A DNA stretch of 8,555 bases, taken from contig CAMJES010000076.1 in NCBI GenBank assembly GCA_946404705.1, positions 1 through 8,555 on the forward strand. The letters are read 5' to 3'. The notes beneath the pieces are model-generated. The model made no database searches. It saw only the letters and a program-made list of their open reading frames with translations, and was not told the DNA's origin. Each line of letters opens with the position of its first letter. Within the stretch, counting starts at the first letter, position 1. A program made the position numbers and the translations under genes. This stretch comes from an uncultured Ruminococcus sp. GTDB lineage: Bacteria > Bacillota > Clostridia > Oscillospirales > Ruminococcaceae. Shown here one piece after another: positions 1-4,707 of the stretch.

Positions 1-86
1 AAAAAGCGTGGACGTAAACTTTTGTCCGCTTCGCGGTTTTAACGGCAGATGTTGGTGCTGAAATAATTTTGAATTTCGTATTAATC
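1..86 (-). repeat. Truncated copy of a dispersed intergenic palindromic repeat
   Basis: Read on the minus strand, this segment matches the start of the composite repeat downstream of glgP. A 24-base block is identical (24-47 here against 3443-3466 on +), and it includes the small hairpin CCGC-GAA-GCGG. The next stretch, ending in CGTCCAC, matches with a small shift (8-23 against 3467-3482). Positions 61-86 resemble the TAATGCGGAATT end in a diverged form. The copy is cut by the window edge, so its full length is unknown. No gene is seen in 1-163. Contigs often break in repeats, so the left edge may be a real contig end; that part is inference. Confidence 0.8.
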
Positions 87-97
87 TCCTTTTTCTG

Positions 98-126
98 TTG
101 ATTTTGGCGGCTTTATCTGTTAAAAT
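98..126 (+). promoter_or_regulatory. Sigma-A type promoter for trmO
   Basis: TTGATT (98-103) and TAAAAT (121-126) are separated by exactly 17 bp. They match the consensus boxes at 4 of 6 and 5 of 6 positions. The -10 box ends 37 nt before the trmO start codon, which leaves room for a short 5' leader with the ribosome binding site. Confidence 0.6.
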
Positions 127-163
127 AAACTCATACGCTAAAAATCGAAAGGAATAGCGGCAG

Positions 164-841
164 ATGAATGAAATAAAGATTATCGCACATATCGAAAACA
201 GCTTTACCGAAAAGTTCGGTGTTCCCCGTCAGAGCGGTCTTGCCGACATAACTTCAAGGATCGTATTTGAACCCGAATACAGAAGTCCCGATGCGTTCCG
301 CGGCATAGAGGGATACTCCCATCTATGGCTGCTCTGGATCTTCTCCGCTGCCAAAATGGATGGCTTCGTTCCCACGGTTCGCCCTCCGAGGCTTGGCGGC
401 AACAAGCGCATGGGCGTTTTTGCAACTCGTTCGCCGTTCCGCCCGAACTCGATCGGTCTTTCCTCTGTGAAGCTCGAAAAGATAAGCTTTGACGAAAAGG
501 ACTCGCCTGTTTTATATGTAAAAGGTGCCGATCTTATGAACGGCACTCCGATTATTGACGTTAAGCCGTATCTTTCTTACACCGACAGTCACCCCGATGC
601 TCTGAACGGTTTTGCGCTCGACACAACTGCGCCGCTGCTTTCGGTCGTTTTCCCCGAGGAGCTTCGCGCGGTTATCGGCGGTGAAAAATCGGCTGAGCTT
701 ATACAGATACTTGCGCAGGATCCCCGTCCACAATATCAGGACAGCCCCGACAGGCTCTACTCGATGTCCTATGGCGGCTTTGATGTTGATTTTTCGGTCA
801 GCGGAGATGTTCTTACCGTAAAAAACATACGGAAGAAGTGA
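164..841 (+). CDS. trmO: tRNA (adenine(37)-N6)-methyltransferase TrmO
   Basis: Predicted TrmO (formerly TsaA/YaeB, UPF0066), which uses S-adenosylmethionine to methylate N6 of threonylcarbamoyladenosine at position 37 of ANN-decoding tRNAs, fine-tuning decoding in the cytoplasm. The 225 residues are close to the E. coli length of about 235. Family motifs visible in order are PRQSGL (21-26), RPPRLGG (73-79), the hallmark GVFATRSPFRPNSIGLS (84-100), and NGTPIIDVKPYLSYTD (126-141). The C-terminal DPRPQYQ motif (186-192) is also present. The ATG at 164 follows GAAAGGA (147-153) with 10 nt spacing, and a promoter lies at 98-126. It appears to be a single-gene unit, because glgP downstream has its own promoter. 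Nothing is missing or broken. The family call is firm; the exact substrate is taken from characterised homologues. Confidence 0.93.
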   Translation: MNEIKIIAHIENSFTEKFGVPRQSGLADITSRIVFEPEYRSPDAFRGIEGYSHLWLLWIFSAAKMDGFVPTVRPPRLGGNKRMGVFATRSPFRPNSIGLSSVKLEKISFDEKDSPVLYVKGADLMNGTPIIDVKPYLSYTDSHPDALNGFALDTTAPLLSVVFPEELRAVIGGEKSAELIQILAQDPRPQYQDSPDRLYSMSYGGFDVDFSVSGDVLTVKNIRKK

Positions 842-842
842 T

Positions 843-913
843 TTTGTGCAAAAAATTCGGCGCATTATTACAGATGACAACACATTACGCCAAATTTTGT
901 AGTTCTGCACAAA
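843..913 (+). other. Imperfect nested hairpin between trmO and glgP
   Basis: TTTGTGCA (843-850) pairs perfectly with TGCACAAA (906-913). Inside it, AAAATTCGGCG (852-862) pairs with CGCCAAATTTT (888-898) at 10 of 11 positions, leaving a 25-nt loop. The structure begins 2 nt after the trmO stop and ends 16 nt before the glgP -35 box. It could terminate trmO transcription, but there is no clean T-run after it on the plus strand. It could also be an operator or a degenerate repeat. The function is not settled from sequence. Confidence 0.5.
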
Positions 914-928
914 TTTGAGCGCGCGACA

Positions 929-957
929 TTGACTTTTTTGAAGCATTATGGTAAAAT
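929..957 (+). promoter_or_regulatory. Sigma-A type promoter for glgP
   Basis: TTGACT (929-934) and TAAAAT (952-957) lie 17 bp apart, each 5 of 6 to consensus. The implied transcript has a leader of roughly 70 nt before the glgP ATG. That leader contains a small inverted repeat, CGGTT-TAT-AACCG (980-992), too weak to assign a role. Confidence 0.75.
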
Positions 958-1035
958 AAAGTGTGAATTTGTAAGAAAACGGTTTATAACCGGTCAAAAC
1001 AACCTTAAATTAATTGAAATGAGGGTATTTATACA

Positions 1036-3390
1036 ATGGATAAGGCACAATTCCTTTCTAAGATCAATGAAAATCTTATGACGGACGGCAGGACTGATAT
1101 CAAAAACGCTTCCGTCAAGCAGCTCCACAATGCAGTTTCAAGAGCTGTTATGAGCGACATTATTCCGCTCTGGAACGAAACCGAAAACCGCCACGCAAGC
1201 GGCAGAAGAGCATACTATCTTTCCGCCGAATTCCTTATGGGTCGTGCGGTCTACAACAACCTTTACTGCGCAGGACTTCTGAACGAAGCTAAGGAGATCT
1301 TTGCCGAAAACGGCGTTGATTTCAACTGCCTTGAAGAGGTTGAGGACGCTGCTCTCGGAAACGGCGGCCTTGGCAGACTTGCAGCCTGCTTCCTCGATTC
1401 CGCTGCTGCCTGCGATATTCCGCTCAACGGCTACGGCATCCGCTACCGCTACGGCCTTTTCAAGCAGTCGATAGGTAACGGCTTCCAGCAGGAAACCGCA
1501 GACGACTGGCTTGCTTACGGTGACGCTTGGAGCGTTCGCTGCGAGGCTGACGCTGTAAGAGTAGATTTCGGCGACCAATCCGTTATGGCTGTTCCTTACG
1601 ATGTTCCTATCATCGGCTACGGCAGAAAGGCTGTAAATACATTAAGACTTTGGCAGGCTGAACCCGTTAAGGGCTTCGACTTCGGCGCGTTCGACCGTCA
1701 GGATTATGAAAAGGCTTCGGAAAGCACCGTTCTTGCCGAGGCTATCTCGAACGTTCTCTATCCTAACGACAACTATGAAAAGGGATTAAGACTTCGCTTA
1801 AAGCAGCAGTATTTCTTCGTTTCCGCTTCGGTTCAGGATATAATCAGAAAATACAAGAAAACTCACGGCAGCGATTTCTCCGAGTTTGCAAAGAGCTTTG
1901 CTTTACAGCTTAACGATACTCACCCGACTGTCGCTATCCCCGAGCTTATCAGAATATTCATGTTCAAAGAGGGCATGAGCTTCGGCGAGGCTTTCGACAT
2001 CGCACAGAAGACCTGCAACTACACCAACCACACCGTTATGGCAGAGGCTCTCGAAAAGTGGAACGCAGACCTCTTCAAGAGCGTTCTCCCGACCGTTTAC
2101 GAGATCGTTCTGCTTATCAACGAGCATCTTAAAAAGTACCTCGCTTCTATCGGTCAGACCGAAAACCAGATCAACCAAAAGCTTATCTTCGACGGCGACA
2201 GAATACACATGGCAAGAATGGCTATCTTCGCTTCTTCGCATACGAACGGCGTTGCACAGCTCCATACCGATATCCTTAAAAACGACGTCCTCAAGGACTG
2301 GTACGATATCTTCCCCGAAAGATTCCAGAACAAGACAAACGGCATCACACCGAGAAGATGGCTCGGACTTTGCAACGAGGAGCTTTCTTCGCTTATCACA
2401 GAAAAGATCGGCAGCGGTTGGATAACAGACCTCTCCGAGCTTAAGCAGCTTGAAAAATTTGTCGATGACAGAGATACGATAAATCGCTTTATGGATATCA
2501 AGCGCACAAAGAAGCAGCAGCTCTGCGACTATATCGCAAAGCATGAGGGAGTGCTTTTAAGCCCCGACTTCGTGTTCGATATTCAGGTAAAGCGTCTGCA
2601 CGAATATAAGCGTCAGCTTCTGAACGCGTTCTCAATAATGGACCTCTATTTCCAGATCAAGGAGCATAAGCTGCCCGATCTGCAGCCGACCGCGTTCATC
2701 TTCGGCGCAAAGGCCGCTCCCGCTTACCGCAGAGCAAAAGGCATCATCAAGTATATCAACGAGGTCGCAAACCTTGTAAACAACGACCCCGATACAAGAG
2801 ATAAGCTTAAGGTTATCTTTGTTCAGAACTACAATGTTTCCTACGCAGAAAAGCTTATCCCTGCAGCAGATATCTCCGAGCAGATATCCACAGCAGGTCT
2901 TGAAGCTTCGGGAACGGGCAATATGAAGTTCATGCTCAACGGCGCAGTTACACTCGGAACATACGACGGCGCAAACGTTGAGATCGTTGAAGAAGCAGGC
3001 TGGGAGAACGAGTATATCTTCGGCGCACGAGTTGAGGAGATTGAAAAGATCAGACCCAACTATAAGCCTAAGGAAAAGATCTACTATACAAACGAAAGAG
3101 TAAAGCGCATTATCAATACGCTTGTTGACGGTACGTTCAATGACGGCGATACCGGAATGTTCGGCGAGCTTTACAACTCCCTTATCAACGGCACAAGCTG
3201 GCATAAGCCGGATAACTACTTCCTGCTTGCAGACCTCGAAGGCTATATAGATACAAAGCTTCGTGCATTGTATGACTATAAGAATAGAGAAGTGTTCTCG
3301 AAGAAATGTTGGATGAACATCGCAAACAGCGGAAAGTTCTCATCCGACAGAACAGTAACACAGTATGCAGAGGAACTCTGGCAGCTTTAA
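1036..3390 (+). CDS. glgP: Glycogen/maltodextrin phosphorylase (GT35 family)
   Basis: Phosphorolysis of alpha-1,4-glucan ends to glucose-1-phosphate in the cytoplasm, using pyridoxal phosphate. The 784 residues are near the usual 750-840 of the bacterial family. Conserved blocks run along the whole length: YYLSAEFLMGR (60-70), GNGGLGRLAACFLDS (108-122), YGIRYRYGLF (133-142), QLNDTHPT (291-298), then HMARMAIFASSHTNGVAQLH, FPERFQNKTNGITPRRWL and VKRLHEYKRQLLN. The PLP site is EASGTGNMKF (623-632), with K631 as the expected Schiff-base lysine. The ATG at 1036 follows GAGGG (1021-1025) at 10 nt, with a promoter at 929-957. No other glg gene is nearby, so it is a stand-alone unit. Whether glycogen or maltodextrin is preferred cannot be told from sequence. 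The stop is followed one base later by the repeat at 3392. Confidence 0.97.
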   Translation: MDKAQFLSKINENLMTDGRTDIKNASVKQLHNAVSRAVMSDIIPLWNETENRHASGRRAYYLSAEFLMGRAVYNNLYCAGLLNEAKEIFAENGVDFNCLEEVEDAALGNGGLGRLAACFLDSAAACDIPLNGYGIRYRYGLFKQSIGNGFQQETADDWLAYGDAWSVRCEADAVRVDFGDQSVMAVPYDVPIIGYGRKAVNTLRLWQAEPVKGFDFGAFDRQDYEKASESTVLAEAISNVLYPNDNYEKGLRLRLKQQYFFVSASVQDIIRKYKKTHGSDFSEFAKSFALQLNDTHPTVAIPELIRIFMFKEGMSFGEAFDIAQKTCNYTNHTVMAEALEKWNADLFKSVLPTVYEIVLLINEHLKKYLASIGQTENQINQKLIFDGDRIHMARMAIFASSHTNGVAQLHTDILKNDVLKDWYDIFPERFQNKTNGITPRRWLGLCNEELSSLITEKIGSGWITDLSELKQLEKFVDDRDTINRFMDIKRTKKQQLCDYIAKHEGVLLSPDFVFDIQVKRLHEYKRQLLNAFSIMDLYFQIKEHKLPDLQPTAFIFGAKAAPAYRRAKGIIKYINEVANLVNNDPDTRDKLKVIFVQNYNVSYAEKLIPAADISEQISTAGLEASGTGNMKFMLNGAVTLGTYDGANVEIVEEAGWENEYIFGARVEEIEKIRPNYKPKEKIYYTNERVKRIINTLVDGTFNDGDTGMFGELYNSLINGTSWHKPDNYFLLADLEGYIDTKLRALYDYKNREVFSKKCWMNIANSGKFSSDRTVTQYAEELWQL

Positions 3391-3442
3391 GTTAATGCGG
3401 AATTAGGAATCCGGAATGCGGAATTATTGTGAAAACAACGTA

Positions 3443-3542
3443 TGCCGTTAAAACCGCGAAGCGGACGAAAAGTTTCGTCCACCTTTTCAAAGGTGGTGGG
3501 TGTCCAGAGGGCAAAGCCCTTGGTCGCTCTCCGCAGAGAGCG
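3443..3542 (+). repeat. Chain of adjacent short hairpins (left arm of the composite repeat)
   Basis: Five near-contiguous palindromes with tiny loops: CCGC-GAA-GCGG (3454-3464), GGACGAAA-AG-TTTCGTCC (3463-3480), CCACCTTT-TC-AAAGGTGG (3479-3496), AGGGC-AAA-GCCCT (3508-3520) and CGCTCTC-CGCA-GAGAGCG (3525-3542). The first three overlap by two bases each. The 24 bases at 3443-3466 recur exactly, inverted, at 24-47. Such a string could stall RNA polymerase or protect a transcript end, but no T-run follows it. It is best described as a repeat. Confidence 0.8.
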
Positions 3543-3599
3543 AAATTCCTAAAACTATTGTATAAAGCTTTTAGCGATAAAACGAAAAACTAACAAATA

Positions 3600-3680
3600 T
3601 AAAAAGCGCAATTCAATCAAAAGGTAAAACGGGAAATGAACATCAAAACTCGTTGAACCTAAAAATTGAATTGCGCTTAT
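3600..3680 (-). terminator. Long-stem hairpin, possible terminator for the minus-strand rrf2-family transcript
   Basis: AAGCGCAATTCAAT (3604-3617) and ATTGAATTGCGCTT (3665-3678) form a perfect 14-bp stem. Inside it, AGGT/ACCT (3622-3625 with 3657-3660) and AACG/CGTT (3628-3631 with 3651-3654) can extend the helix across small internal loops. On the minus strand the stem runs directly into TTTTTAT, as an intrinsic terminator would. The enclosed 47 nt is long for a terminator, so a structured RNA or repeat component is also possible. It lies about 220 nt beyond the rrf2-family stop codon. Confidence 0.4.
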
Positions 3681-3705
3681 TCTGTTTTATAAAGACAAAC
3701 TGTCC

Positions 3706-3750
3706 TCACAGCAATAATATATGAACGAAGTGAGTATATTATTGCTGTGA
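3706..3750. repeat. Perfect 16-bp inverted repeat with 13-nt loop
   Basis: TCACAGCAATAATATA (3706-3721) is the exact reverse complement of 3735-3750. The loop is TGAACGAAGTGAG (3722-3734). The stem is AT-rich and has no T-run on either side, so it is not a normal terminator. It is one block of the composite repeat. Confidence 0.85.
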
Positions 3751-3762
3751 CTTAATTTGAAA

Positions 3763-3835
3763 GTGAAGCCACGGTTTCACAGAGTTCTCTGCAAAGGAAA
3801 AAATTTCGCTTTCTGCGGGACGGGCAACCCGTCCC
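3763..3835. repeat. Second chain of short hairpins (right arm of the composite repeat)
   Basis: GTGAAGCC-AC-GGTTTCAC (3763-3780, one G-T pair), CAGAG-TT-CTCTG (3780-3791) and GGGACGGG-CAA-CCCGTCCC (3817-3835). The style matches the left arm: near-perfect palindromes with loops of 2-3 nt. Positions 3802-3817 are an inverted partner of 3532-3547. Confidence 0.75.
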
Positions 3836-3898
3836 CTACACAAAACGGTGGTTTTTTAGAAATTTCGGAGCAAAAATAATTCCGAATTCCGCATTAAA

Positions 3899-4333
3899 TC
3901 AAATGCTGTAATCTCCTGCGTCGACCGCATTTTTGTCGATGATATCCTGAAGCGTTATTCCGCTCAGATAGTCGTTTATCACCTTGTACAGTCCTTGCCA
4001 TATATCAATAGTCATGCACTCGCTGTACCGCTCGCAGGTGGTCGGGTCGCCGTCAAGGCAGGCGACAGGCGCGAGATTTCCCTCGGTAACGCGCAGAATT
4101 TCCGCAACGGTATAATCCTTCGGCTTTCTTGCAAGCTTATAGCCGCCCTGATATCCTCTGTTCGTGGACAGCATTCCTGCGCCGTTGAGAAGCGGAACTA
4201 TCTGTTCAAGATATTTTTTCGAGATATTCTGCCGCTCGGCGATATCTTTAAGCGCGACAAACTCGTCAGCGCTGTGCTGGCTAAGGTCTATCATCATTCG
4301 TAATGCGTATCTTCCTTTTGTTGAAATTTTCAT
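3899..4333 (-). CDS. Rrf2 family transcriptional regulator (IscR-like)
   Basis: Small winged-helix DNA-binding regulator, 144 residues, as usual for the family. The start MKISTKGRYALRMMIDL is the typical Rrf2/IscR opening. The helix-turn-helix lies at about 27-54 (VALKDIAERQNISKKYLEQIVPLLNGAGML), followed by the wing with NRGYQGGYKLAR (58-69). Three cysteines, C92, C100 and C106, sit where IscR-type proteins bind an Fe-S cluster, but here with CX7CX5C spacing. The start is fixed by AAGGAGT (4341-4347 on the complement) 7 nt upstream, and a good promoter lies at 4383-4411. In clostridia such genes often precede nifS/iscU. Here the gene stands alone, divergent from the hflX leader. Targets are therefore unknown: Fe-S or cysteine metabolism and its own promoter are the natural guesses. 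CymR-type function is less likely because CymR of Bacillus lacks these cysteines. Confidence 0.9.
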   Translation of the reverse strand: MKISTKGRYALRMMIDLSQHSADEFVALKDIAERQNISKKYLEQIVPLLNGAGMLSTNRGYQGGYKLARKPKDYTVAEILRVTEGNLAPVACLDGDPTTCERYSECMTIDIWQGLYKVINDYLSGITLQDIIDKNAVDAGDYSI

Positions 4334-4382
4334 ATATATTACTCCTTGTATAAATAAGAACGGCGATTTTATTATTATTTAT

Positions 4383-4411
4383 ATTATAACATATAATACA
4401 TATAATTTCAA
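4383..4411 (-). promoter_or_regulatory. Promoter of the rrf2-family gene, with a tandem 9-bp repeat in the spacer
   Basis: On the minus strand the boxes are TTGAAA (4406-4411) and a perfect TATAAT (4383-4388), 17 bp apart. The spacer is filled by two perfect tandem copies of ACATATAAT (plus-strand reading, 4389-4397 and 4398-4406). Rrf2 regulators commonly repress their own promoters, so these copies are a candidate operator. That role is inference. Confidence 0.75.
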
Positions 4412-4445
4412 TAGGCTTTCTATAAAAATATTTCACAATTAACTG

Positions 4446-4474
4446 TTGACAAAACAGGTTATTTGCTGTATAAT
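4446..4474 (+). promoter_or_regulatory. Perfect consensus sigma-A promoter for the hflX leader
   Basis: TTGACA (4446-4451) and TATAAT (4469-4474) match consensus at all 12 positions with a 17-bp spacer. Transcription should start near 4481, only about 12 nt before the leader ribosome binding site. A short inverted repeat, CTGTT-GACAA-AACAG (4443-4457), is centred on the -35 box and could be a protein site. Such a strong promoter ahead of a terminator is what an attenuated operon needs. Confidence 0.9.
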
Positions 4475-4507
4475 AATACCATTAATTCGATTGGAGGCGA
4501 ACATCAA

Positions 4508-4579
4508 ATGAGATTTATCAGATTTATCAAAGAAACTGCATATCATAATGAAAAGGTTCGTCAATCGGCAAAAAGATAA
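4508..4579 (+). CDS. 23-residue leader peptide of the hflX attenuator
   Basis: ATG at 4508 follows a strong GGAGG (4493-4497) by 10 nt and lies just downstream of a perfect promoter, so it should be well translated. The peptide is MRFIRFIKETAYHNEKVRQSAKR: very basic, with no membrane segment. Codons 2-7 are a perfect 9-bp tandem duplication, AGATTTATC twice, giving RFI-RFI. Codons 16-21 double as the 5' strand of the proposed antiterminator, so the nucleotide sequence probably matters more than the peptide. A K-V-R triplet (16-18) fits the +X+ pattern linked to macrolide arrest, but a stall there would cover the antiterminator strand. An early stall near RFIRFIK fits induction better. No homologue is recognised. 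Confidence 0.75.
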   Translation: MRFIRFIKETAYHNEKVRQSAKR

Positions 4580-4619
4580 CTGCGTTTTTACGTCTATTAA
4601 CCGAAATTGCGCTGAACCT
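4554..4619 (+). promoter_or_regulatory. Proposed antiterminator fold in the hflX leader
   Basis: AGGTTC (4554-4559, inside the small ORF) pairs perfectly with GAACCT (4614-4619). The helix continues with CAA (4562-4564) to TTG (4607-4609) and TCGG (4565-4568) to CCGA (4601-4604), giving about 13-14 pairs with small bulges. It uses bases 4616-4619 of the terminator 5' arm, so the two folds exclude each other. A ribosome translating codons 16-21 would block it and allow termination. One held in the first few codons would leave it free. This is paper pairing only; no energies were calculated. Confidence 0.6.
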
Positions 4620-4640
4620 CCGTTTGGGGGGTATTTTTTT
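4616..4640 (+). terminator. Intrinsic terminator between leader ORF and hflX
   Basis: ACCTCC (4616-4621) pairs with GGGGGT (4627-4632), including one G-T pair, around the loop GTTTG. After A4633 comes a run of seven T (4634-4640). It stands 36 nt after the leader ORF stop and 67 nt before the hflX start, so hflX transcripts from the consensus promoter must read through it. TTTTTGCC (4636-4643) can also pair with GGCAAAAA (4652-4659), a second possible structure over the T-run. Confidence 0.8.
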
Positions 4641-4707
4641 GCCAAAATGGCGGCAAAAATTTGACGGATTGTATATTTATTTGCAGGATATACAGAAAGG
4701 AGCATAT

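Larger units (their letters stand above)
3392..3897. repeat. Composite palindromic repeat bounded by 19-bp inverted ends
   Basis: This fills the whole gap between glgP and the rrf2-family gene. Its ends are TTAATGCGGAATTAGGAAT (3392-3410) and, inverted, 3879-3897, matching at 18 of 19 positions. A second internal inverted pair, 3532-3547 and 3802-3817, matches at 15 of 16. No convincing gene, transposase or RNA gene of a known class is seen inside. It starts one base after the glgP stop codon and ends one base before the stop codon of the opposing gene. It may be a non-autonomous MITE-like element, or several REP/BIME-like units that accumulated. Related sequence occurs at 1-86 and 5961-6029. 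Confidence 0.7.

Noticed and set aside
1..50. Adapter or vector at the left edge
   Set aside because: The sequence matches a genomic repeat found again at 3443-3482 and does not resemble a known adapter.
976..994. Riboswitch or operator in the glgP leader
   Set aside because: Only a 5-bp stem (CGGTT/AACCG) is present; too little to support a regulatory call.
3391..3898. Insertion sequence or small coding gene in the large gap
   Set aside because: No frame of useful length with a ribosome binding site, and no transposase motif. The content is palindromes.
4553..4561. Lys-Val-Arg in the leader peptide as a macrolide +X+ arrest motif that triggers hflX
   Set aside because: A ribosome stopped there would cover 4554-4568, the antiterminator strand, and so favour termination. 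The motif is noted but does not fit as the inducing stall site.
4661..4697. Second promoter for hflX downstream of the terminator
   Set aside because: TTGACG (4661-4666) has no acceptable -10 box at 16-18 bp; the nearest TATA-like runs are 5 or about 21 bp away.
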